From Aeolococcus sp035552595 (GTDB lineage: Bacteria; Chloroflexota; Dormibacteria; Aeolococcales; Aeolococcaceae), in contig DASZKZ010000006.1 in NCBI GenBank assembly GCA_035552595.1, forward strand, positions 1 to 13,490: 13,490 nt of DNA. Reading direction: 5' to 3'. The translations under genes and the position numbers were made by a program. Shown piece by piece: positions 1 to 8,441 of this stretch. Every line of letters begins with the position of its first letter. The first letter of the stretch is position 1. Under the pieces are notes generated by a model. That model ran no database searches, had not been told where the DNA came from, and saw nothing but the letters and a program-made list of their open reading frames with translations.

Positions 1-25
1 GGTCCTGCAAGGGACGAGCCGGCGC

Positions 26-763
26 TCAGACACAGTTGCCGGCCTGGTTCGACCACTCCAGCTGCACGGTGTACTGCCCGAGCTTCTTCGTCTTCCAGGC
101 GCAGATGTCGCCGATCTCGCCGTTGGCGTCGTCGTACCAACCCTGGCCGGGGACGGGATCGGTGATCGCCTCGCAGAGCTCGTGCGAGCTGGTGGAGGTC
201 AGGGCGTCCTGCATCGAGAGGCCGCCGGTGCATCCCGCGCAGCCGGGGAACGGCATCACCGCGTAGCAGAGCTGACCGCTGCTCTCGTGATAGCCGCAGA
301 AGGTCATGCACGATCGCCCGCCGCCCTGGCTCACCGTCACGCCGGGCGGCAGGAATACGAAGTACAGCGAGTTCGGCGTGTTCGCCGGCACCGCCCCGGC
401 GGAGATCTGTTGCTGGATGAAGGCCTGGATGGCGCTGTCGGTCACCGAGGGGGGCGGCTCCGGACTCGAGACCGTCGCTGTGGCCGTCCGCCGCCCGTGG
501 CCGATCTGCTTGCCGGGCACGCTGTACTCGGCCAGCTGGTCCATCAGCGGGCCCGCCAGCACCTCGTCGAAGAACGCGTTCATGGTGCTCGCCAGCGCCG
601 CCTGCTGCCCCTGCCAGGCGGCGCCCCAGAAGATGGTCACCACCTCGACCGCGGTCAGCAGTGGCCCGCCACGATAGGTGAGCTGGGCCGCCCTGGTCGG
701 CGCCAGCACCTCGTCGGCGAGGCGGAGCGGCACGATCCGGATGGGGTCGGGATGGACGGCCAT
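26..763 (-). CDS. Cysteine-rich protein with a metallopeptidase-like HExxxxxxDP motif; function unknown
   Basis: The 245-residue product begins with a GGPLLTAVEVVTIFWG segment (residues 32-47). It carries SHELCEAITDP at 193-203 and GWYDDANGEIGDICAW at 208-223, then an aromatic C-terminus ending NCV. The H194-E195 pair followed by D202-P203, plus the downstream E216-x-x-D219, looks like a metal site. From memory it resembles the HEL-x-E-x-x-(S/T)-(N/D)-P and EI-x-DLC pattern of plant EXORDIUM/PHI-1 proteins and related bacterial hypotheticals, which supports a family relation but not an activity. Eight cysteines (152, 156, 166, 175, 178, 197, 221, 244) suggest disulfides or metal binding. No N-terminal signal peptide is visible, which is odd for a disulfide-rich protein. 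It lies 52 bases downstream of lon on the same strand but has its own TAnnnT box 6 bases before the ATG, so it may be transcribed separately. Proteolysis is unproven. Confidence 0.75.
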   Translation of the reverse strand: MAVHPDPIRIVPLRLADEVLAPTRAAQLTYRGGPLLTAVEVVTIFWGAAWQGQQAALASTMNAFFDEVLAGPLMDQLAEYSVPGKQIGHGRRTATATVSSPEPPPSVTDSAIQAFIQQQISAGAVPANTPNSLYFVFLPPGVTVSQGGGRSCMTFCGYHESSGQLCYAVMPFPGCAGCTGGLSMQDALTSTSSHELCEAITDPVPGQGWYDDANGEIGDICAWKTKKLGQYTVQLEWSNQAGNCV

Positions 764-801
764 CCCACGAGACTACTCCCGGGCGCACCCGCGAGTGGGA
801 T
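762..801. repeat. Inverted repeat around the start of the HExxxxxxDP gene
   Basis: ATCCCAC at 762-768 is matched by its reverse complement GTGGGAT at 795-801. An inner imperfect hairpin lies at 775-796 (ACTC-c-CGGG, loop CGCA, CCCG-c-GAGT). It sits between the lon stop and the next start codon and overlaps the putative -10 box, so it could be an operator or the 3' end of the lon transcript. No T-run follows it. Confidence 0.3.
770..775 (-). promoter_or_regulatory. Putative -10 box for the HExxxxxxDP gene (leaderless start)
   Basis: TAGTCT on the minus strand fits the TAnnnT -10 pattern of high-GC bacteria. It ends 6 bases before the ATG at 763, which would place transcription initiation at or next to the start codon. 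A GGGAG lies 12 bases from the ATG, too far to be a good ribosome site. No convincing -35 box is seen. Confidence 0.35.
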
Positions 802-815
802 CAGCTGGTGGCCGC

Positions 816-3155
<2,340 letters not shown>

Positions 3156-3161
3156 GACCCT

Positions 3162-3167
3162 GTGATA
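3162..3167 (-). promoter_or_regulatory. Putative -10 box of lon
   Basis: TATCAC on the minus strand matches TATAAT at four of six positions and ends 6 bases before the lon ATG. This is the spacing expected for a leaderless transcript. No clear -35 is seen in the GC-rich sequence upstream. Confidence 0.3.
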
Positions 3168-3202
3168 CCCGCCCCGGGCCCGGTCTACGCAGGCACCTTT
3201 CG

Positions 3203-3219
3203 GGGCGGCCTGCCCGCCC
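3203..3219 (-). terminator. Weak hairpin downstream of the AlkB-type gene
   Basis: GGGCGG at 3203-3208 pairs with CCGCCC at 3214-3219 around a five-base loop. It lies 24 bases past the alkB-like stop and before lon. There is no following T-run, so termination would be weak or factor-dependent. Confidence 0.25.
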
Positions 3220-3242
3220 TACCGGCGGCCCTTCCCGAGGGG

Positions 3243-3881
3243 TCAGGCGGCGTCGTTGGTGGAGTGGCGGAAGGTGACGCTGATCCGTGGTCCGGCCGCG
3301 GCCACCTTGGGGATGGTGTGCTGCCAGGTACGCTGGCAGGTCCCGCCCATGACCACCAGGTCGCCCGACGCCGGCGCCAGCGTCAGCGCCGTCCGGCCTC
3401 CCACGGGGCGGAGCAGCAGGCGTCGCGTCTCGCCCAGCGAGACGATCGCCACCAAGGGATCGCGCACCGTGCGGGCGATGCGGTCGCCGTGCCAGGCGAC
3501 GCTGTCGCGGCCGTCGCGGTAGAGGTTGGCGCCCACGGAGTCGAACCGCCGCCCGTAGCGCGCCGACAGAGCCGCGCGCATCGCCTCGAGCCGCTCCGGC
3601 AGGGGCGGATCGGTGTCGGAGCACGACCATCGGGCCAGCAACCTGGGCTGCACCAGCCGTCTGGCGTGGATGACGATCTCCTCGGTGTGCCAGGGGGCGC
3701 GGCCGACCAGCCAGTCGAAGAGGACGTCGGCGCCGCTCGACCACCCCGGGATGTGGTCCACCCAGGCCGCATCGTCGAGCTGATGACGGAGCAGATGGTC
3801 GAAGTGGAGGTCGAGGTCGGGCAGGGACACCTCGAACAGCGAGGGCTGCCACGAGTGGCTGTCGGCGATGGCCATGGTCAT
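3243..3881 (-). CDS. AlkB-like 2-oxoglutarate/Fe(II)-dependent dioxygenase
   Basis: The 212-residue product has the AlkB core. N119-LYRDG-x5-W130 leads into the iron-binding H131-x-D133 (WHGDR), with the distal histidine H188 in WQHTIPK and the 2-oxoglutarate arginines in PRISVTFR (R199 and R205). The R-x-S-x-T-F-R pattern is close to the ABH2-like branch, which oxidatively demethylates alkylated bases in DNA or RNA. All metal and cosubstrate residues are present, so it should be active; repair of alkylation damage is the likely role. The length is normal for the family. The start is ambiguous: ATG at 3881 or ATG at 3875. A TAGGCT box lies 3 bases before the first and 9 before the second, and no Shine-Dalgarno sequence is clear. 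The gene is divergent from the flavoprotein gene at 4002 and could be co-transcribed with lon. Confidence 0.92.
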   Translation of the reverse strand: MTMAIADSHSWQPSLFEVSLPDLDLHFDHLLRHQLDDAAWVDHIPGWSSGADVLFDWLVGRAPWHTEEIVIHARRLVQPRLLARWSCSDTDPPLPERLEAMRAALSARYGRRFDSVGANLYRDGRDSVAWHGDRIARTVRDPLVAIVSLGETRRLLLRPVGGRTALTLAPASGDLVVMGGTCQRTWQHTIPKVAAAGPRISVTFRHSTNDAA

Positions 3882-3992
3882 CCCAGCCTACCCCGCCTCG
3901 CCCTCGCGCCGGCCCGTGGCGGCAGACGCCGTCGACCCCGCATAGTCGGCTCGGACACGCCGCGCCCGCGGTGCGACTGACACGCACAGGCC

Positions 3993-3997
3993 AGGAG
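3993..3997 (+). promoter_or_regulatory. Shine-Dalgarno site of the PNPOx-like gene
   Basis: AGGAG lies four bases before the ATG at 4002 and supports that start. Confidence 0.7.
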
Positions 3998-4001
3998 AGC
4001 C

Positions 4002-4655
4002 ATGACGCCCTCGCCCAACCTCACGCACGACCGGCATCCGGAGCGAGCGGTCGCCGACCCGGACGCGATCCACCGGATCCTCGACTCTGAGAGCTTCTGC
4101 CACGTCGCTGTCATCCTGGACGGCTGGCCGTACGCCATCCCCACCATCCACGCCCGCGACGGCGACCGGTTGCTCATCCACGGGTCGACCCTGAGCCGCA
4201 TGCTCGGTGGGCTCGCCGCCGGGATCCCTGTGTCGGTCACCGTCACCGCCATCGACGGCATCGTCTGCGCGCGCTCGGCCTTCCACCACTCCATGAACTA
4301 CCGCTCCGCCATGGTCTTCGGCACCGCCACCCCGGTGCATGGCGCTGCCCAGAAGCTCGCCGCCATGCGCGCCATCGTCGAGCACGTCCTGCCGGGGCGC
4401 TGGTCCGAGGTGCGCGAGCCCTCCCCGACCGAGCTGCGCTCCACCGAGATCGTCTGGCTCCCCCTCACCCAGGCCACCGCCAAGGTGCGCACCGGCGGCC
4501 CGCTGGACGCCCCCGCCGACCTCAAGCGATCGGTGTGGTCCGGGGTCATACCCATGAACCGGCAGCTGGAAACGCCAGTGCTCGTCCCCAAAGACGTCGC
4601 CGAGCTCGCCCTCCCCGACAGCGTGGTGGCCGCCCTGTCGGCCGGCCGCGACTGA
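4002..4655 (+). CDS. Pyridoxamine 5'-phosphate oxidase-like FMN-binding protein (NimA-like split-barrel)
   Basis: The 217-residue product shows the layout of the Pyridox_ox_2/NimA group. An N-terminal helix (about 19-29) is followed by a barrel strand with GWPYAIPTIHARDGDRLLIHGS (41-62), a G-x-PVSVTVT strand (74-82), the FHHSMNYRSAMVFG segment (94-107) and a C-terminal region containing KVRTGGP (161-167) and WSGVIPM (179-185). Proteins of this group bind FMN or other flavins or heme and often reduce small molecules. 5-nitroimidazole reduction is known only for some members, so the substrate here is unknown. The AGGAG ribosome site supports the start. It is transcribed divergently from the AlkB-type gene, and its TGA abuts the stop of the convergent GGDEF-EAL gene with no intergenic base. 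Confidence 0.88.
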   Translation: MTPSPNLTHDRHPERAVADPDAIHRILDSESFCHVAVILDGWPYAIPTIHARDGDRLLIHGSTLSRMLGGLAAGIPVSVTVTAIDGIVCARSAFHHSMNYRSAMVFGTATPVHGAAQKLAAMRAIVEHVLPGRWSEVREPSPTELRSTEIVWLPLTQATAKVRTGGPLDAPADLKRSVWSGVIPMNRQLETPVLVPKDVAELALPDSVVAALSAGRD

Positions 4656-4665
4656 TCAGCCGGCC
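4640..4665. terminator. Hairpin enclosing two abutting convergent stop codons
   Basis: GGCCGGC at 4640-4646 and GCCGGCC at 4659-4665 form a perfect 7-base-pair stem. The 12-base loop holds TGATCA (4653-4658), which is the rightward stop joined to the leftward stop. It could act as a bidirectional terminator. It lacks T-runs on either side, so intrinsic termination would be weak. Confidence 0.4.
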
Positions 4666-7004
4666 AGCGGTGCGGGGAGGTCCTCGAGGGTGGGCGCGGC
4701 CCGGGTCACCAGACGCGGGCGGGACCGAGCGCGTCCGCTGCGTCCCGTGCCTCGGTGCGCCAGCACGTTGGCGCTGAGCACGGCGTCCATGACACTCGCA
4801 GCCATGGGGCGGCCGAGCTGATACCCCTGCCCCAGCACGCTGCCGAAGCTGGCGATCAGCGTGGCCTGCTCGGCCGTTTCGATCCCCTCGACGACCACCT
4901 GCAGCGAGAGGATCTCGGCCATGCGCACGATCGTCTCCAGGAACGACGCGGCGGTGGGATCGAGGGCGATGGTGTCGACGAAGAGCTTGTCCACCTTGAT
5001 GGTGTTGACCGGCAGCCGGCGCAGCAGGGCCAGCGACGAGTGCCCTGTGCCGAAGTCGTCGACGGCCAGCGACACGCCCAGGGCGCGCAGCGCATGGAGG
5101 CGCTGGATGGCGGTTTCCACGTCGACCATCACCGCCCCCTCGGTGATCTCGAGCACCAGGTGGGCCGGCTCCAGCCCGGCGGTCTCCAGCGCGGCGGCGA
5201 CGTCGCTGACGATCCGGCTGTCCTGGAGCTGTCGTGGCGAGACGTTGACGGACACCGTCAGGTCCTTCAAGGAGGGGTCGAGCCTCTTCCAGCGGCGCGC
5301 CTGGGTGCACGCCTCCTGGGTGATCCACCGACCCAGCGCGGCGATCTGGCCCGTCTCCTCGGCGAGGGCGATGAACTGGAGGGGACTCATCACGCCGCGT
5401 CTGGGGTGGTGCCATCGGATCAGGGCCTCGACGCCGAGGATCCGGAGGTCGCTGAGGTCGATGATGGGCTGGTACGCGAGCTCCATCTCGCCTCGCGCCA
5501 CCGCCCCGCGCAGGTCGGCCTCGAGGTCCATCCGGGCCACCGCGGCGGCGTGCATGCTGGGCTCGAACACCACGAAGCCCTCGCCCCTGCCGAGCTTGGC
5601 GCGGTACATGGCGGTGTCGGCGTCGCGCAGCATCCCGCCGGCGTCGGCGCGACCGCCCCTGTCGAGCGCGATGCCGATGCTGGTGGTGGCCAGCACCTCC
5701 CTGGTGTCGAGGATGAAGGCGGGCTCCATGGCGCTGAGCACGCGCCGGGCGATCTGCACAGCGCCGGCGCGGTCGCAGTGCGCCAGGATGGCGAACTCGT
5801 CACCGCCCAGCCGCGAGGCGGTGTCCTCCTCGCGGAGGCACCTGCGCAGCCGCTCCCCGACGGTGACCAGCACCTGGTCGCCCGCGGTGTGGCCGAGGCT
5901 GTCGTTGATGGTCTTGAACCGATCGAGGTCGAGGAAGAGCACCGCGACATGGCCGCGGCGGCGCCGGGCGCGGGTCAGGGCCTGCGCCAGACGCTCCATG
6001 AAGAGCCCGCGGTTGGGCAGCCCGGTCAGCTCGTCGTGGAAGGCGAGCTCGCGGATGTGCTCGACGCGCTTGGCATCGGTGATCGCCAGGCTGGCGTGCT
6101 CCGCCAGGGCACTGAGCATCTCCTGCTCGAGCGCGCCGAAGCCGAGGTCGCCGCGCGCGGTGGCCACCACGATCGAGCCGGTCACCCGGTCGCCGTCTCG
6201 GACGGGAGCGGCCATGGCGCGCGCGAGCTTCATCTCGACCAGCTGTGACATGGCGACGGGGGCCTGCGAATAGTCCTCGACCATGACCAGGCCGTCCTCT
6301 GTGATGGCCCGCCCATGGGCTCCTTCACCGACAGCACTGCGCTTCATCGCCTCGGCGACCGCAGCGGTGAGCCCCTGCTGGGCGACCATGACCACCTCGC
6401 CCGGCGCCTGCGGGTCGACCAGTCGAACCGCGGCGACTTCCGCATCGAGTAGGTCGACCGCGCCCTGGGTGATGGTGTTGAGCACGTCGGCGAGCGGAAG
6501 CCGGCGGGTGATGGCTCGCTGGATGACGGACAGCCGTTCGAGGAGCTCCTGGCGCTTCTGCAGGTTGGCGCGAAGGGTGCGCTCGGCGGAGAGCGTGCGG
6601 AAGAGCCGCAGCGTCATCGTCAGCGATCGCGCCGCCGCGCGCAGCAGCCCGACCTCCTCGCGGCTGAAGGCGTCGGTCCCGGCCCTGGCCACGACCAGAT
6701 CGACGGCGGAGTCCAGCTCCAGCCGGGTCGAGGCCAGCCGGCAGAGGCCGAGCCCGCCGATGTCGAGGAGCTCGCTGGTCTCCGACATGGCCGCGGCCAG
6801 TGCCGTCGGGGGGACCTCGCCGCGGGGGAATCCGATCGACGCCAGCGCCACCGAACCCTCGAGAACGATGCCGATCTCCGCCTCGAGCGCCTCTGTCGCC
6901 CAATCCAGCGCTCGTCGCACCGCCGAGGCCTCGTCGGGCGCAGCCGTGATCGCGGCCACGAACTCCGCGAGGCGAGGGGTCGACCAGCGGTCAGTGCCTT
7001 TCAC
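4656..7004 (-). CDS. GAF-GAF-GGDEF-EAL cyclic-di-GMP synthase/phosphodiesterase
   Basis: The 782-residue protein has a GAF-like region (about 18-135), a short coiled linker (138-160), a second GAF domain (about 165-312), then GGDEF and EAL domains. The GGDEF site is an intact GGDEF at 400-404, with the inhibitory I-site R391-x-x-D394 exactly five residues before it, so synthesis should be feedback-inhibited. The EAL domain keeps E526-A-L, N587, E619, D649-D650-FGTG, K670, E706 and Q726-GYxLGxP, so hydrolysis is also expected. A basic tail (751-768) follows EAL. The GTG start at 7004 directly follows the TGA of the FIST gene in the same frame, with no good Shine-Dalgarno, so translation probably depends on coupling or reinitiation. 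The net direction of c-di-GMP turnover cannot be told from sequence. Confidence 0.95.
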   Translation of the reverse strand: MKGTDRWSTPRLAEFVAAITAAPDEASAVRRALDWATEALEAEIGIVLEGSVALASIGFPRGEVPPTALAAAMSETSELLDIGGLGLCRLASTRLELDSAVDLVVARAGTDAFSREEVGLLRAAARSLTMTLRLFRTLSAERTLRANLQKRQELLERLSVIQRAITRRLPLADVLNTITQGAVDLLDAEVAAVRLVDPQAPGEVVMVAQQGLTAAVAEAMKRSAVGEGAHGRAITEDGLVMVEDYSQAPVAMSQLVEMKLARAMAAPVRDGDRVTGSIVVATARGDLGFGALEQEMLSALAEHASLAITDAKRVEHIRELAFHDELTGLPNRGLFMERLAQALTRARRRRGHVAVLFLDLDRFKTINDSLGHTAGDQVLVTVGERLRRCLREEDTASRLGGDEFAILAHCDRAGAVQIARRVLSAMEPAFILDTREVLATTSIGIALDRGGRADAGGMLRDADTAMYRAKLGRGEGFVVFEPSMHAAAVARMDLEADLRGAVARGEMELAYQPIIDLSDLRILGVEALIRWHHPRRGVMSPLQFIALAEETGQIAALGRWITQEACTQARRWKRLDPSLKDLTVSVNVSPRQLQDSRIVSDVAAALETAGLEPAHLVLEITEGAVMVDVETAIQRLHALRALGVSLAVDDFGTGHSSLALLRRLPVNTIKVDKLFVDTIALDPTAASFLETIVRMAEILSLQVVVEGIETAEQATLIASFGSVLGQGYQLGRPMAASVMDAVLSANVLAHRGTGRSGRARSRPRLVTRAAPTLEDLPAPLAG

Positions 7005-8207
7005 TCACGCCACGGCGAGGACGACCAGGGTCTGGTTGTGGAAGCCGTTGACTCCGTGGGTGCGCGCGATCTCACCGTACGTGTAGAAGCCGGCCACCGG
7101 ACCGTTGGTGTGGCCGGCGATGCGGTCGATCTCGCGCTTGATGCCGGGCTCACCGAGGACGGCGCGGCGGGCGATGCAGTCGAAGGTGAGCACGCCCAGG
7201 GGGGCGCGGCCACCCAGCGCGTCGAGCGCCTCGCGGCAGGCGGCGTCGGTGGCGGCCAGCACGGAATCGAGGTCGCCCTCCATCATCCAGACCAGCGCGC
7301 CCTGAGGGACGGCGGCGATGCAGTTGAGTGAGCGCTCGTCGAAGTCGGCGCCGGCGATGAACCTCACCTCCTCGCCGCTGCGCCGGCTCAGCCCGAGGGG
7401 ATGAGTGAGGGCGAACTTGGTGAGGTCGGACGCGGAACGGTGGGCCTCCGCCGGCGGATTGAGGCGCTCCAGGTAGACGTCGAGCGCCGGCTGGTCGTCG
7501 AGGGTGAGCACCTTGCTGCCCGCCGAGCCCGTGACCAGCATGGGCTCGCCGACGCGACTCCAGCCATGCTGGACGCCGATGCCCAGGGGCGCGTCCGAGG
7601 CCAGCCATGCGGCGACGACGGTGTCCTCGAGCACCTCTCCGTCGAACAGCTGTTTGGTGCTCTGCATGAGCAGGTCGTCGCCGGCACAGCCTCCGACCAG
7701 CGGGGTTGCGCCCCCCATGACCGAGTAGGCACCGCGCACCACCTCGGTCTGGTCGCCGGCGAGGCCGTCGCTGAGGAGGAGGAGCGCGTGGTGGGGATGG
7801 TCGGGAGCCTCGTCCGCGCAGGCCGCGACCTCCGCGCCGGCGTCACGCAATCGCGCCGACACTCCGCGCGCCATCGCGGTACGGGCGACGAATCCGGAGC
7901 CGCCCAGCGCGACCACGACGACACCGGCGTCACCGGGACCGTCGGTGGCGATCTCGCCGGCAGTCGAGCAGCCGATCAAGGGAATGTCCGCGGTGCGGCT
8001 GCGGATGCCACTCACCAAAGCCGGGAGGTCGTGAGAGGGGGAGGCGAAGACGACCACGAGCTTGCCATCCTCGCCGCTCAGCGCCGCTGCGCCAGCCTCC
8101 GCACCGGCGAGCTCGGAGTCGGCGAGGCCGGATCTCCCCACCCCGAACCAGCGCGTGACCGCGGTCACAGTGGATGCGGCATCGCTGCGAAGGACGTCGG
8201 TCTGCAT
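7005..8207 (-). CDS. FIST-domain sensor protein (FIST_N plus FIST_C)
   Basis: The 400-residue product has the FIST_N signature GCSTAGEI (79-86) and a glycine-rich GGATPLVGGCAGDD segment (165-178). FIST_C follows with FDCIARR (342-348), GFYTYGEI (373-380) and a final HNQTLVVLA. FIST domains are predicted small-ligand sensors, often fused or adjacent to chemoreceptors, kinases and GGDEF/EAL proteins. There is no membrane segment, so it should be cytoplasmic. The start at 8207 is preferred to an in-frame ATG at 8345 because AGAGGA lies seven bases before it, and the 46-residue extension shows no domain sequence. The stop is followed immediately, and in frame, by the GTG of the GGDEF-EAL gene. 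The two therefore probably work as a sensor-effector pair, or as one protein by readthrough. Confidence 0.92.
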   Translation of the reverse strand: MQTDVLRSDAASTVTAVTRWFGVGRSGLADSELAGAEAGAAALSGEDGKLVVVFASPSHDLPALVSGIRSRTADIPLIGCSTAGEIATDGPGDAGVVVVALGGSGFVARTAMARGVSARLRDAGAEVAACADEAPDHPHHALLLLSDGLAGDQTEVVRGAYSVMGGATPLVGGCAGDDLLMQSTKQLFDGEVLEDTVVAAWLASDAPLGIGVQHGWSRVGEPMLVTGSAGSKVLTLDDQPALDVYLERLNPPAEAHRSASDLTKFALTHPLGLSRRSGEEVRFIAGADFDERSLNCIAAVPQGALVWMMEGDLDSVLAATDAACREALDALGGRAPLGVLTFDCIARRAVLGEPGIKREIDRIAGHTNGPVAGFYTYGEIARTHGVNGFHNQTLVVLAVA

Positions 8208-8214
8208 GCGATGG

Positions 8215-8220
8215 TCCTCT
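8215..8220 (-). promoter_or_regulatory. Shine-Dalgarno site deciding the FIST start
   Basis: AGAGGA on the minus strand, seven bases upstream of the ATG at 8207, supports this start over the upstream in-frame ATG. Confidence 0.7.
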
Positions 8221-8269
8221 GGTTTGATCGAGATGGGCGCGCTTCGCGAGTATGCGAGGCACGTGAGGT

Positions 8270-8279
8270 GGTCGCGACC
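8270..8279. repeat. Ten-base palindrome upstream of the FIST gene
   Basis: GGTCGCGACC is a perfect palindrome 63 bases upstream of the FIST ATG, in the only space where a FIST promoter can lie. It might be an operator; chance occurrence in GC-rich DNA is also possible. Confidence 0.2.
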
Positions 8280-8343
8280 GGGCCAGGAAGGGGTTGCGGG
8301 GTTGCGACAGGGCGTGACGGATCGGTGGAATGCCGTGACAAGC

Positions 8344-8371
8344 AAAAGGTTCGGCGCGCGAGGCGCGCCGA
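8344..8371 (-). terminator. Rho-independent terminator after the diiron gene
   Basis: A perfect 9-base-pair stem (TCGGCGCGC at 8351-8359 with GCGCGCCGA at 8363-8371) has a three-base loop. Read leftward it is followed by ACC and then TTTT (8347-8344). It lies 71 bases past the diiron stop and before the FIST start, separating the two units. Confidence 0.75.
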
Positions 8372-8388
8372 GGCGGACGGGGTGAGCG

Positions 8389-8409
8389 TGGTCGGATTCA
8401 CTCCGACCA
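8389..8409. repeat. Second hairpin in the diiron 3' region
   Basis: TGGTCGGA (8389-8396) and TCCGACCA (8402-8409) form a perfect 8-base-pair stem with loop TTCAC. No T-run follows. It may stabilise the 3' end of the merR-diiron transcript or assist termination. Confidence 0.45.
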
Positions 8410-8418
8410 TGCGAGGGG

Positions 8419-8435
8419 CGGGGGATCTGCCCCCG
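8419..8435. repeat. First hairpin just past the diiron stop codon
   Basis: CGGGGG (8419-8424) and CCCCCG (8430-8435) form a 6-base-pair stem with a five-base loop, six bases after the TAA of the diiron gene. It is the first of three successive hairpins before the FIST promoter region. Confidence 0.4.
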
Positions 8436-8441
8436 ACCCTG

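Noticed and set aside
4755..6273. Rightward frames of 497 and 470 residues
   Set aside because: They are antisense to the GGDEF-EAL gene, which has all catalytic motifs.
8208..8345. 46-residue N-terminal extension of the FIST protein
   Set aside because: It has no FIST sequence, runs into the upstream terminator region, and AGAGGA marks the start at 8207.
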